NCBI GenBank assembly: GCA_035652435.1
Contig: DASRDU010000188.1
Span: forward strand, 1-64,000
Length of the DNA: 64,000 nt
Reading direction: 5' to 3'
Source: DASRDU01 sp035652435
GTDB taxonomy: Bacteria; Acidobacteriota; Blastocatellia; RBC074
In this document: positions 8,883-18,366 of the stretch, in pieces
Layout of the letters: every line of letters begins with the position of its first letter
How positions within the stretch are numbered: the first letter of the stretch is position 1
The notes under the pieces: generated by a model
Told to the model about the DNA's origin: nothing
Database searches by the model: none
What the model saw: the letters and a program-made list of their open reading frames with translations, nothing else
Position numbers and translations under genes: made by a program

Positions 8883-9091
8883 CGAGTGTGTTATTGGGAT
8901 AAAGGAGGACGTATTGGCGCGCGGCTCTCCACTTCCGCCGCCAGTGCGGCCCCTCTATCAGCATGTGTGAAAAGAGCAGAAATGGTTTCGCCCGCAGAAT
9001 CCGTGCGGTGTGGACAAGGTGGCGCGCCTGGTCCCGGATGCGGCCAAGGCCGGGACTCGGTCCCGCTTCGCCATGTGTTTTCAATCTCCGA

Positions 9092-9553
9092 CTATTTGTT
9101 TTTAGAGAGCGCTACGGCTTTCGCCGTATGATCTCGTGCGATTGCCCACACTTTTTTCATCGCCTCAGCGCGTTTCGCATACATTGATCCGGGTTCAGTC
9201 TCGCTCAGTTTGTCGAAATGGTATTTGCTGTCCAGGTTCTTACCCGCTCCCAGCCTTGTAAAAAAAGAATCCTCGCCGTGTGTCTCGGTCCACACCGCCC
9301 CTGCGTCCACAAAAGCTTCCAAAGCCTGATTCAACTCACGCTTTAATTCACCGTCAGGAAGGTTAGTTGAAGCCGTGTTCACCTTGTCCTTTGCCTCAGC
9401 CAGCAGCTGGTTGTAGGTTTCAACTGTCGGCTTGGCCTCCGTAGCCGCCCGGAGTTTCTCGAGCGCCTCCAGCGCCGGCGGGACAGGATCGGCGGCGCCG
9501 TTGCAGGCAGATATAAGGGCAAGAACCAGAAGCAGAGGGACTGTTTTTTTCAT
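9092..9553 (-). CDS. putative lipoprotein, 153 aa
   Basis: From ATG 9553 the protein has a lipoprotein signal, MKKTVPLLLVLALISACNGA, with the lipobox Cys near residue 17. A purine-rich AAGGA lies about a dozen bases upstream. A longer frame starting at 9604 would put 17 extra residues before the signal and is rejected. The mature part is helical and charged (ALEALEKLRAATE, NQLLAEAKDKV, RAEAMKKVWAIARDH) with no known motif. It is probably anchored in the envelope. A frame from 9849 overlaps the longer start by four bases, so the two may be cotranscribed. Confidence 0.7.
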   Translation of the reverse strand: MKKTVPLLLVLALISACNGAADPVPPALEALEKLRAATEAKPTVETYNQLLAEAKDKVNTASTNLPDGELKRELNQALEAFVDAGAVWTETHGEDSFFTRLGAGKNLDSKYHFDKLSETEPGSMYAKRAEAMKKVWAIARDHTAKAVALSKNK

Positions 9554-9600
9554 GACGGGAACATCCTTTTGACGAAGATGGCAGGCCCATCGGCTGATGC

Positions 9601-9849
9601 TCATTTAAGGCTTGGCGGGGCAGGATGAAATGATCGGGGCCTGCACTGACGAGTGAGAAAAAGGGCGCGGAATTCGGTATGCGCTTTCACCAGCGCAGTC
9701 AGCCGTTCGAGGATCCGTGCAGGAGTCTCGTCTGTGGTCATTTCACGGCTCTCTTCCTTACGGCTTTCCCTTCCCTTTGGCTGGCCTGCTTTCAGCTTTC
9801 GGGGGCTGCCAGTTCGGCGAAGGATATTATCAATCGGCACCGTTTTCAA
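9601..9849 (-). CDS. hypothetical small protein, 82 aa
   Basis: This is a weakly supported frame. Its Lys/Arg-rich N-terminus is followed by an amphipathic helix (TPARILERLTALVKAHTEFRALFLT). An internal ATG near residue 37 would give about 46 residues. It sits directly upstream of the lipoprotein on the same strand. I recognise no family. Confidence 0.3.
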   Translation of the reverse strand: MKTVPIDNILRRTGSPRKLKAGQPKGRESRKEESREMTTDETPARILERLTALVKAHTEFRALFLTRQCRPRSFHPAPPSLK

Positions 9850-10260
9850 CGCGCGGTTACGGCTTTTTCAATCATTCATCACTGACGATGCTGTTCCGCG
9901 ATGATCGTTTGCAATTCTTCCTCGCTCACGAGGCGCTCAAAACGGGCCGGTCAGATTTTGAATTGTTCCGGCTCTCCCCTCTCTGCTATCCTTCGCGCTC
10001 ATTTTGACCGGAACGCTCACGACCAGAGCCCGACGCGACAGAAATATCATGGATTTGTCAGAGAGGGGCGACCCCTTTTGCCCTACACTCCCTCACGAAA
10101 TTAATTGTCAGGTCGGTTACATCTGACTGCCCGCAATCCCGCTATCAGAATTGCAGAGCGCCCGGGCCGGATTTTTTCGGCACAGTTCTTTTACGCAGTA
10201 ATTTCCCGGAGTCACAGTCTTTTTAACTTCGCTTTCACTGGAAAGCAGGGAGACCGGTCT

Positions 10261-13200
10261 ATGTTCCGTTTCAGTTCCGCCAGTGTCCGTGCCATTCAGA
10301 CGATCAGACGGATTCATCTGTGGTCAGCGTTGCTCGTCACGCTGGCAGCCGTCGTGCTGTTTCATTATTCGTCACGACAGGCCGGCGCGCAGGGCGTCAG
10401 CCCGTTCACGACGGTTTCGGCGGCGAGTTATTCACCGAACGTTGCGCCGGGAATGATTGTGGCCGGCTTCGGCAGCAACGTGGCGACGACGACGCAGGTC
10501 GCCACAACAATCCCTTTGCCGACGGTGCTGGCGGGCACGTCGGTCAAGGTGACGGACAGCGTTGGGACAGAGCGACTGGCTTCCCTGTTTTTCATTTCGC
10601 AGTTCCAGATCAATTTTCAGATCCCCGGCGACACTGCTCTGGGCACGGCGACCGTCAGGGTCTTTTCCGGCGCGACCACGGTCGCGCAGGGGACGGTCGA
10701 AATTCTCGGCAGGGCGCCCGCGACCTTCACCGCCGACGCCTCCGGCTCGGGCTTCCCGGCGGGCTTTGCGCTGCGCGTCAAACAGAACGGCGACTTGGTT
10801 TACGACCCGCTGGCCGTGTGGGATCCGGCGCAAAACAAATTTGTCGCCATGCCGATTGACCTCGCCTCGCACAATGACCCGGTCTTCTTCGTCCTGTTTT
10901 TAAGTGGCGGCGGCAACGCCACTACGGGCAACATCAGGCTGCTCGTCGGCAGCCAGGTCATCACGCCGCTCTATTACGGGCCGCAGGGCGGCTTCGTCGG
11001 ACTCGAACAGCTCAACGCCGAAATCCCGCGCTCGCTCATCGGGAGCGGCAGACTCACGATCACCGTGGCCGTCACGGATGAGATCGTCTCCAACTCGACC
11101 GAGGTCGAAGTCGCCGGGGCAGCCGCGCCCCCGGGCGGCTCAGTGCAGATCACCGGCTTCAGTACGGCGAACGTGCTGGCCGGAAACGAAGTGATGATCA
11201 ACGGCAGCGGCTTCGCGGGTAACACGACCGACAATCAGGTCTCGTTCATTGACGACGAGGCGAAGGCCGCCACGGCGCAGATCATTTCAGCAACTTCATC
11301 GCAACTCCGCGTACGCGTGCCGTTCGGCGCGGGCACGGGCTCGGTCAAAGTCCGCGCGCAGGGCGAAGACGCTACGAGCCAGGGCCCGCTGCCCGTGCGC
11401 ACTTCGATCAGCGGCTTCGTCGAAAATACGGGGCTGCAACCCATTGCAGGCGCCACGATGAAGGTCGTCGGCACGAACATCACGGCGACCAGCAACGCCG
11501 ACGGCTCATTCGTGCTGCCCGACGTCCCCACCGGGGCGGCGCTCATCGAAGTGGACGGCGGCACTGCGCCCGTGAGTCCGCCGTTCCCGAAAGTCACACT
11601 CAAGACAATCGCGCGCGCAAATCGCGATAACCAGTTCAGCAGCCCGGTCACGATGCAGCAATCCACCGGCTCTTCATTCAGCGTCGGCGGGGGCTCGCCT
11701 GCCGAAGGCGTTTCACTCAGCGTGGCGACGACCAGACAGTCATCCGAAGGGACGCAGTCAACTGAGGAGGTGAACGCTTCGGGCCTGCTCGAAACCGGCA
11801 ACGTGATCTTCGACCTGCCAGCAGGCAACGCGGTCACCTTCCCCGACGGGTCAGCGACCGGGACGATTACGCTGACGCAGGTTGAAGGCGGGCGCCTGCC
11901 CGCCAGACTGCCGGCGTCAACTTTCAGCTCGACCATCGTGCAGCTCACGCCGTTCGGCACGAAGTTCGCGCCCGGCGGCAAACTAAGTTTCCCGAACGTG
12001 GACACTTTCGGATTCAAGGCCGGGCTTCAGGCGCGCCTCTTCAAACTCGATCAGAACCCGAACAGCACGACGCGCGGCACGTTCATTGACGCGGGCGCGG
12101 TCACGCTTTCCGCCGACGGGCAGCGCTTTGAGACCGCCGCCAATGCGATCACCGAAGCTACGATCTACTTCGTGTCGTTTTCGCGCCCGACGGCGACGGC
12201 AATCGGTTATGTGACCGAGTACGACGGCCAGCCCGTCCGGCGCGCGATCGTGCGCGCGCGCGGTCAGGCGACGTTTACCGACAACAACGGCGGGTTCGTG
12301 CTGCGCGATATTCCGGTCCTCAGTTCGAGCGACCTGCTGACGGTCGAAGTCAGCTACCAGCGCCCCGACGGTCGCGTTGACCGCACGAGGCGCAGCGGCA
12401 TTCCGCTGGCCGCGGGCGGGCTCGCGCAAATCACGCCCGATCTCGTGCTGCCCGCGCAAACGACCAATCGCGCGCCGACGATCATCGGCCCCTCCCGCCT
12501 GACGATGACTGAAGGCGAAACGCGCGATTTCGATTTTCTGGCGAGTGACTCTGATGTGGGGCAGACGGTTCAGGTCGCCGTCAGCAATGTGAGCTTCGCT
12601 TCGATCATAAGTAAAGGCGGCGATCTTTACGCACTGCACCTGGCGCCGGCCACGCGTACGTCGGGCGATTTCACCGTCGTGCTGACGGCGACTGACAGCG
12701 CTGGCGCGAGCAGGGCGTACAAACTCCTGCTGACGGTCTCCGCGAACGACAAGACTGTTCCCGTCGCCCAGTCAATGTCCATTATCACCAACGAAGACAC
12801 GGCCGTGGCCGTCACACTGGCGGCCACCGACCCGACCGGCCGTGGGCTGACATACGCCCTGCTCAGTTCGCCAAGGAGTGGCACGCTCAGCGGCAAGGCT
12901 CCGAACCTGACCTACACGCCGGGTGCCAATTTCAATGGCGCGGACAGTTTCTCTTACGAAGCCGTGACGACCACCGGGGTCAAGAGTCAGGTTGCTTACG
13001 TCAACCTCGCGGTCAGGCCGGTCAACGATGCGCCTGTGCTGACCGGGCCGTCTTCAATGTCCGTCAACGCCGGGCAGTCACTGAACCTCGCCCTGACCGG
13101 TTCCGATCCTGATGTGGGGCAGCGTCTCAGTTTCACCGTCACGGGTCTGCCGCCCGGCGCGTCGTTCGTCCCGACGACGACGAGCGCGCAACTGAGCTGG

Positions 13201-16002
13201 ACGCCGACCTTCGAGCAGATCGGCAGCTACCCGGTCAGCGTGACGCTCACCGATGACGCCAGCCCGGCGCTCAGCAGCACCGTGAGCTTCACAATCACGG
13301 TTGACGCCAAGTGGTCGAAGACCGCCGGGCCGCAGGGCGGCGCCGTGCGCGCGATGGTTTCGACGGGTTATGACGTCTACGCCGGGACTGAAGGCGGCGG
13401 CATCTTCTGGTCAAGCACATCCGGCAGAAGCTGGGTTCAGCTCAACAGCGGGCTGACGAATCCTTACGTGACGGCACTCACGCTCTACGGCAAGACGGTC
13501 ATTGCCGGGACGGACGGCAGCGGCGCGTTTTATTACAACGGCAGGTCGTGGGTGGCTTTCAATCAGGGGCTGCCGGCGAACAGCGTCATCGCCGCGCTCG
13601 CTTCCAACGGCACGACGATCCTGGCTGCCACGTATGCCAAAGGCAGCAGCAGCGTGATGTCCGTTTACAGCGCGAGCGCGCCGGGGCAGGCATGGACGAA
13701 GGTCGGCGCTGATTTCCCGTCCAAGGTACAGATTTACGATCTGGCCTTGATCGAAGGCGTTCCCGTCGCCGCGACGAGCGACGACATTTACCGCTTCGTC
13801 GGCAAGCTCTTCCCCGCCTGGACGCAGACTCCGCTCAACCCGCGGCTCATAACCGGTTCCGTCGCTTATTCGCTGCTCGTTGACGTCACGACGATTTACG
13901 CCGGCTCGAGTGACGCCGTCTACTCTTCCACCGACCAGGGCGCGACGTGGAAGATTGTCAGCAGCGGCGTGAAGGGCCTCGTCCGCGGCTTGGCGCTGCA
14001 AAAGACCAAATCGCTCTTCAGCGCGACGACGCAGCTCTTCGCTGGGACCAGCGCGGGAGTTTTTGCGACCGACGGGACAGCCGCGTGGGCGAACACCAAC
14101 CTGTCGCTGCCCGTCGGCGTCAGCAAAGTTGCGACGACGTTTGAATACGCGCTGGCTGGGACGAGCGGCGCGGGAGTTTACGCGCTGGGCAGAGGGTGGT
14201 TTGAATCGAACTCGGGATTCAACAGCACGCGCGTGACTTCGCTCGCGCAATTCAACGGCGCGCTTTACGCGGCGACGGGCAAAATCACTTCCAATGACAG
14301 CCCGCAGAACACGGGCATCTTCATTTCGGGCGATGGCGGCCAGAGCTGGAAGGATGCGAACTCGGGCCTGAAAGACCTCAACGTCAGAGCGCTTGGGCTG
14401 GCGGGCAAGACGCTGTTCGCCTGCACTTCGTCGGGCGGATTGTTCCGCTCGTTCGACGGCGGCGGGACGTGGGCGGAAAGCAACAACGGGGTGCCGATCA
14501 ACAAGAACCTGAGCGGCTCGCCGTATTACGAAATCAACGCCTTCCTGAATTATGAAAAGGCGGGCAGTCTCTTCATCGGCACAAGCGGCGCGGGCGTCTG
14601 GCGTTCGACGAACGGCGGCGACTTGTGGGTCGAAGCCAACACCGGCCTGCCCTCGGCGACCTTGTTCGTGACTTCGTTTGCGCTCAAAGGCGCAACGGTA
14701 TTTGCCGGGACCGACGGCGGCAGCGGCGTGTATGCGTTCGACACCAAAACCAGCACTTGGTCTGCCTCCGCGACCGGGCTGCCCGTGAACGCGAGAATCT
14801 CAGCGCTCGCGGCAACCAGCAGCTACGTGTTTGCCGGGACGTTCGATATTTTGCGTGGTGGACTCGGGCTGTATCGCTCGACCACCGGCCAGTCGTGGCA
14901 GTCGGCAAGCAGCGGCATTCCCGCCGGCGCGTTCATTTATTCGATTGTGCCGGGCGTCAACAACCTGTTCGTTTCGACTTCCGCCGGAGTCTTCTTCTCG
15001 TCGAATAACGGCGACTCGTGGCGCGCGCTGAACTCTTCGCTGAGCAACCTGGCCGCCACGGCGCTGCTCGTCAACAACGACGCGCTCTTCGCCGGGACTG
15101 ACGGCGCGGGCGTCTTCACCCTGCTCAACAGCGGCCAGAGCTGGAACGACTCCAACGGCGGGCTGACGAATACATTCATCAACTCCATTGCCGTCAGCGG
15201 CAGTACGCTTTACGCGGGCACGCTCGGCAGCGGCGTCTTCCGCTCCTTCGATCAGGGGCAGAACTGGTCATCCGCGAGCAGCGGGCTGCCGGCGACCGCC
15301 AACGTGCAGGCGGTCGCCGCCAGCGGCGTGAATATTTACGCCGGAACCTTCGGCGACGGCTTTTACCGTTCGGCCAACAGCGGCAATTCGTGGGCCCAAT
15401 CGAACACCGGCCTGACGAATCTGTTCGTCAATGACGTGGCACTCAACGGCACGACTGTTTTCGCCGGGACTGACGGCGGCGTCTTCCGCTCGACGGACGG
15501 CGGCGTGAACTGGACGGCGGCTAATACGGGCCTGACCAACCTGCGCGTGCTGTCGCTGCTTGTGAGCGGCGCGAACCTGTACGCGGGCACGGACGGCGAC
15601 GGCGTCTTCGTTTCAGCGAACAACGGCCAGAGCTGGACGAAGATCAGCACCGGCCTGCCGGGCGTCGCGCTCAACATCAACACGCTGCGGTTCAACGGCC
15701 CGACGTTGTTTGCCGGAACCCTGAGCGGCGGCATTTATCGCTCAACCGACAACGGGCAGACGTGGGCGGCGGCGAATACCGGCGTCCCGTCAACGGCGTC
15801 GGTGTTCAGCTTCGCCGTCTACGGCACGAAGCTTTTCGCGGCGACGGCTTACGGCGTCTACGTCTCAGAGAACAACGGCGCGACGTGGAAACAGACCAAC
15901 GCCGGACTACTCGACATTTACACGACCAGCCTCTCCGTCAGCGGAACCAGTCTGGTCGCCGGCACGAAGACGGGGGGCATTTTCAAACAGGCGATGCAGT
16001 AG
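10261..16002 (+). CDS. giant secreted multidomain protein with propeller repeats, 1,913 aa
   Basis: ATG 10261 follows AGGGAGA and opens a signal anchor (IHLWSALLVTLAAVVLF). The reading frame could extend to TTG 10105, but that adds a non-signal tail. Domain order by residue: about 45-260, a TIGR03437-like domain known from Solibacter (SAASYSPNVAPGMIVAGFGS); 295-383, an IPT/TIG fold; 380-460 and 643-730, carboxypeptidase-regulatory-like beta domains; 733-1016, cadherin/Ig-like repeats (NRAPTI, DSDVGQ, NDAPVL). Residues about 1017-1913 hold roughly twenty ~45-residue BNR/sortilin-like propeller repeats (LYAGT-GGGVFRS-GG-SW-NSGL). No catalytic residues are evident. It is probably a surface or secreted binding/adhesion protein. 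No C-terminal sorting domain is visible. The preceding 9,850-10,260 holds nothing I can call. Confidence 0.85.
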   Translation: MFRFSSASVRAIQTIRRIHLWSALLVTLAAVVLFHYSSRQAGAQGVSPFTTVSAASYSPNVAPGMIVAGFGSNVATTTQVATTIPLPTVLAGTSVKVTDSVGTERLASLFFISQFQINFQIPGDTALGTATVRVFSGATTVAQGTVEILGRAPATFTADASGSGFPAGFALRVKQNGDLVYDPLAVWDPAQNKFVAMPIDLASHNDPVFFVLFLSGGGNATTGNIRLLVGSQVITPLYYGPQGGFVGLEQLNAEIPRSLIGSGRLTITVAVTDEIVSNSTEVEVAGAAAPPGGSVQITGFSTANVLAGNEVMINGSGFAGNTTDNQVSFIDDEAKAATAQIISATSSQLRVRVPFGAGTGSVKVRAQGEDATSQGPLPVRTSISGFVENTGLQPIAGATMKVVGTNITATSNADGSFVLPDVPTGAALIEVDGGTAPVSPPFPKVTLKTIARANRDNQFSSPVTMQQSTGSSFSVGGGSPAEGVSLSVATTRQSSEGTQSTEEVNASGLLETGNVIFDLPAGNAVTFPDGSATGTITLTQVEGGRLPARLPASTFSSTIVQLTPFGTKFAPGGKLSFPNVDTFGFKAGLQARLFKLDQNPNSTTRGTFIDAGAVTLSADGQRFETAANAITEATIYFVSFSRPTATAIGYVTEYDGQPVRRAIVRARGQATFTDNNGGFVLRDIPVLSSSDLLTVEVSYQRPDGRVDRTRRSGIPLAAGGLAQITPDLVLPAQTTNRAPTIIGPSRLTMTEGETRDFDFLASDSDVGQTVQVAVSNVSFASIISKGGDLYALHLAPATRTSGDFTVVLTATDSAGASRAYKLLLTVSANDKTVPVAQSMSIITNEDTAVAVTLAATDPTGRGLTYALLSSPRSGTLSGKAPNLTYTPGANFNGADSFSYEAVTTTGVKSQVAYVNLAVRPVNDAPVLTGPSSMSVNAGQSLNLALTGSDPDVGQRLSFTVTGLPPGASFVPTTTSAQLSWTPTFEQIGSYPVSVTLTDDASPALSSTVSFTITVDAKWSKTAGPQGGAVRAMVSTGYDVYAGTEGGGIFWSSTSGRSWVQLNSGLTNPYVTALTLYGKTVIAGTDGSGAFYYNGRSWVAFNQGLPANSVIAALASNGTTILAATYAKGSSSVMSVYSASAPGQAWTKVGADFPSKVQIYDLALIEGVPVAATSDDIYRFVGKLFPAWTQTPLNPRLITGSVAYSLLVDVTTIYAGSSDAVYSSTDQGATWKIVSSGVKGLVRGLALQKTKSLFSATTQLFAGTSAGVFATDGTAAWANTNLSLPVGVSKVATTFEYALAGTSGAGVYALGRGWFESNSGFNSTRVTSLAQFNGALYAATGKITSNDSPQNTGIFISGDGGQSWKDANSGLKDLNVRALGLAGKTLFACTSSGGLFRSFDGGGTWAESNNGVPINKNLSGSPYYEINAFLNYEKAGSLFIGTSGAGVWRSTNGGDLWVEANTGLPSATLFVTSFALKGATVFAGTDGGSGVYAFDTKTSTWSASATGLPVNARISALAATSSYVFAGTFDILRGGLGLYRSTTGQSWQSASSGIPAGAFIYSIVPGVNNLFVSTSAGVFFSSNNGDSWRALNSSLSNLAATALLVNNDALFAGTDGAGVFTLLNSGQSWNDSNGGLTNTFINSIAVSGSTLYAGTLGSGVFRSFDQGQNWSSASSGLPATANVQAVAASGVNIYAGTFGDGFYRSANSGNSWAQSNTGLTNLFVNDVALNGTTVFAGTDGGVFRSTDGGVNWTAANTGLTNLRVLSLLVSGANLYAGTDGDGVFVSANNGQSWTKISTGLPGVALNINTLRFNGPTLFAGTLSGGIYRSTDNGQTWAAANTGVPSTASVFSFAVYGTKLFAATAYGVYVSENNGATWKQTNAGLLDIYTTSLSVSGTSLVAGTKTGGIFKQAMQ

Positions 16003-16196
16003 CTGTACGCCGGCTGCCCGGGGTTGCCGAATTTTTCTTTTCGTCTTCAGGGAACATTTTCGCGGCTGCGGCGTGTAGCAGAACACCAGAGATGATCGGC
16101 AACCCGGAACGGAATGTGAGGCCGTTTCGGGGGCGTGAGGAAACAGGTCGCCGACCATCGGTGAGTTCTCTTATTTAGTGAGTTTGTGTTCAGGGT

Positions 16197-16240
16197 CAGA
16201 AGGACTGGCGGTTTGTGAGGGCCGCCAGTCCTTCTGTTTT
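16197..16240 (+). terminator. strong rho-independent terminator
   Basis: A perfect 15-bp stem (16197-16211 with 16222-16236), 10-base loop, then TTTT at 16237-16240. It is 195 bases past the giant gene's stop. A separate inverted repeat, 16021-16030 with 16096-16105, lies in between; otherwise the 16,003-16,366 gap is empty. Confidence 0.8.
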
Positions 16241-16366
16241 ATCACCCGTCCACCCCGCCAAGGGATTCACATCGTCCCCATTCCACTGTTAAGATGCCGC
16301 CCGTCAACTGTTAATCTTTCCCGCATCTCCATCAGTATTCATCAGTGAAGCTCTTCTGAAATCAGG

Positions 16367-17236
16367 ATGAACAGAATACGAACAATCACTTTTCTCGCGC
16401 TGATCATTGTTTCCCTGAATCAGGCGTTCGCTCAGTCTGCCCGGCCCGGCATCGGCAAGTCGTTCAAAGGGCCACTGGCGGTACAGCTCTGGAGTTTCCG
16501 CGATGATTTCAGGAAGGATGTCCCCGGCACTCTGAAGCGGGTGCGCGCGCTCGGCTTCACTAACGTCGAACTGGCCGGCTATTACGGCCTGACCGCGCGT
16601 CAGTTCCGCGCGGAACTCGACCGGGCGGGACTGAGAGCCGTCAGCATGCATATTGAATACGGAACGGCGCGCGACCGGATTGATGAGGTGATTCGCGACG
16701 CGAAGATTCTCGGCGTTCGGTATGTCGGCGTGCCTTGGATCAAATCCCCGTTCACCAGAGAAGATTGTCTCGCGGCCATCAATGTTTTCAACCGGGCGGG
16801 CAGCAGGCTCGCGGCCAGCGGCCTCAGGTTTTTCTATCACCTGCACGGCTACGAATTCGTCCCGGACGAAGGCGGCAAGGGGACTTTGTTCGATCTGCTG
16901 ATGACGAAAACGAATCCCCGCTTTGTCAGCATGCAACTCGATACATTCCATGTTGCTTACCCGGGGCAGGATCCGGTGAAGCTCATGCAGAAGTATCCCG
17001 GGCGATTCAGTTCACTGCACCTCAAGGATATTCGCAAGGGTGTGGTCGGTGATAACTCGGGAGCTTTCAAGGATGCCGACGGGACGCCGCTCGGACAGGG
17101 GAAAATTGACTGGCCCGCCGTGCTGAAGGTCGCGCGCAGGGAAGGCGTCCGGTGGTACATCGTCGAGGACGAGACATCAGCCGCGTGGCAGGGCGTTGCC
17201 GAGAGCCTGAAGTACCTTGAGACCGTCACCTTTTAG
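16367..17236 (+). CDS. secreted sugar phosphate isomerase/epimerase-like TIM barrel, 289 aa
   Basis: A Sec signal (TITFLALIIVSLNQAFAQ) precedes a xylose-isomerase-like TIM barrel. Family marks are LAVQLWSFRDDF, FTNVELAGYYGL, RYVGVPWIK, FFYHLHGYEF, the metal-ligand type strand MQLDTFHV, FSSLHLKDI and the terminal WYIVEDE. This family isomerises, epimerises or cleaves sugars and cyclitols. Members like this are periplasmic and often sit near Gfo/Idh/MocA oxidoreductases. The substrate cannot be told from sequence. A second, Tat-exported member follows at 18,367 and a third at 58,410. Confidence 0.8.
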   Translation: MNRIRTITFLALIIVSLNQAFAQSARPGIGKSFKGPLAVQLWSFRDDFRKDVPGTLKRVRALGFTNVELAGYYGLTARQFRAELDRAGLRAVSMHIEYGTARDRIDEVIRDAKILGVRYVGVPWIKSPFTREDCLAAINVFNRAGSRLAASGLRFFYHLHGYEFVPDEGGKGTLFDLLMTKTNPRFVSMQLDTFHVAYPGQDPVKLMQKYPGRFSSLHLKDIRKGVVGDNSGAFKDADGTPLGQGKIDWPAVLKVARREGVRWYIVEDETSAAWQGVAESLKYLETVTF

Positions 17237-17285
17237 ACCGGTTGCGAATGAGTGTGCGGTATCAGGCCACACTTCCGAGGCTGAT

Positions 17286-18188
17286 ATGCGACTGCCCATT
17301 GCCCGTTTCGCTCTGACCGGTCTGGTTCTCCTCACGACCGGTTTTGTGGCATCGCTACCTGCGCGCCGCGCCGGTTCCGCGACGCAGCGCCGCGACCGGG
17401 CGCGACCGTTGCGTTGCACGAAAGAAGTGCTGGCGGCGCTCAAACCCATTCCAAAACTGGATTACGAATGCGCGGAGCGTGAAGAGGACAACCTGAAAAG
17501 CCCCGAGCGGCGAGCGGCGCTGAAGGCATGGTTGCGGGAGCTTGAGTCATCATTCGCCGACGCGGACTGGTGGGCCGCGCCGGTTGAGGACCTGAACATC
17601 TGCACGATCACTCGCGAAGCGCGCGCGATGAGCGACGAGGAGAGCCGCGACTTCCGGAGAAATGACGTTGAGGTCAATCTCTATGGCGACCAGTCAACGC
17701 GGCTCGTCATCGTGACTGACCCATGCATCAGGTACAGCTACAGCACGCTCGATGCCTGCATCCTTGAGCGCGCCGGCGGGCGGGTTTACGCGACGCAGGT
17801 CCTGAATGCCTGGTTCACGCGCGCTGACGCCGCCGTTGATATGTGCCTGGCGCGGCACAACGGCGAGAAGCTGATCATCGTCGAAACGAACACGGTGGAC
17901 GGGTTCCTGCCACCGTCCCCGTTTACAACCTGGCAGGCTTACTCGATTGACCCGCGCAGCCACCGGGCCATGCCGAAGAAGATCTTCAGGGAACACGGCA
18001 GGCCGACGAACAGGTTCAGGTGGGACAATTACGTGTTCGAAGACGAAGGGCTGGCGAGGCGGTGGCGCGCGCCCGAGATCATTCGCGACGGCAGGCTGTT
18101 GCCGCAATTCAATGTTTATTCCCTGGTCAGGCACCATTTCGTCCGCACCACTTATGTCTGGAACGGCGAGTACTACGCGACGCGCTGA
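17286..18188 (+). CDS. secreted hypothetical protein, 300 aa
   Basis: ATG 17286 opens a signal peptide (ARFALTGLVLLTTGFVASLPA); an earlier ATG at 17217 would place 23 unneeded residues before it. The mature protein has several cysteines (CTKEVL, YECAER, NICTIT, DPCIRYSY, DACILER, DMCLAR), suggesting disulphides and export. Acidic and aromatic patches lie in the C-terminal half. I recognise no family or catalytic motif. It sits between the two isomerase-like genes on the same strand and may be cotranscribed. Confidence 0.65.
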   Translation: MRLPIARFALTGLVLLTTGFVASLPARRAGSATQRRDRARPLRCTKEVLAALKPIPKLDYECAEREEDNLKSPERRAALKAWLRELESSFADADWWAAPVEDLNICTITREARAMSDEESRDFRRNDVEVNLYGDQSTRLVIVTDPCIRYSYSTLDACILERAGGRVYATQVLNAWFTRADAAVDMCLARHNGEKLIIVETNTVDGFLPPSPFTTWQAYSIDPRSHRAMPKKIFREHGRPTNRFRWDNYVFEDEGLARRWRAPEIIRDGRLLPQFNVYSLVRHHFVRTTYVWNGEYYATR

Positions 18189-18366
18189 AGCTCGACTGTC
18201 GCCGCATTGTCAATGCCCGCCGCCGGTTGTATTCTCAGCCTCCGCTTCCAGGGAAGATCAATTCAGGAAAAGCGTCCGTATCATCTCCAATACTAACCAG
18301 TAATGTCAGAGTGCCGTGTCAGTAAAGACAGACAACCGCAGACAGGAATCAACCAGCGAGGCCGCT

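Noticed and set aside
8890..9090. Possible RNA gene or ORF between the intron-side terminator and the lipoprotein
   Set aside because: No cloverleaf, no conserved motif and no convincing frame were found; several short frames are shadows.
10105..10260. N-terminal extension of the giant protein from TTG 10105
   Set aside because: The extension has no signal function and places a basic stretch before the true signal anchor; ATG 10261 has a ribosome-binding site.
13400..16002. Regularly spaced repeats suggesting a CRISPR array or satellite
   Set aside because: The periodicity of about 135 bases is protein-coding: it reflects roughly 45-residue propeller repeats with diverged codons, not identical repeats with unique spacers.
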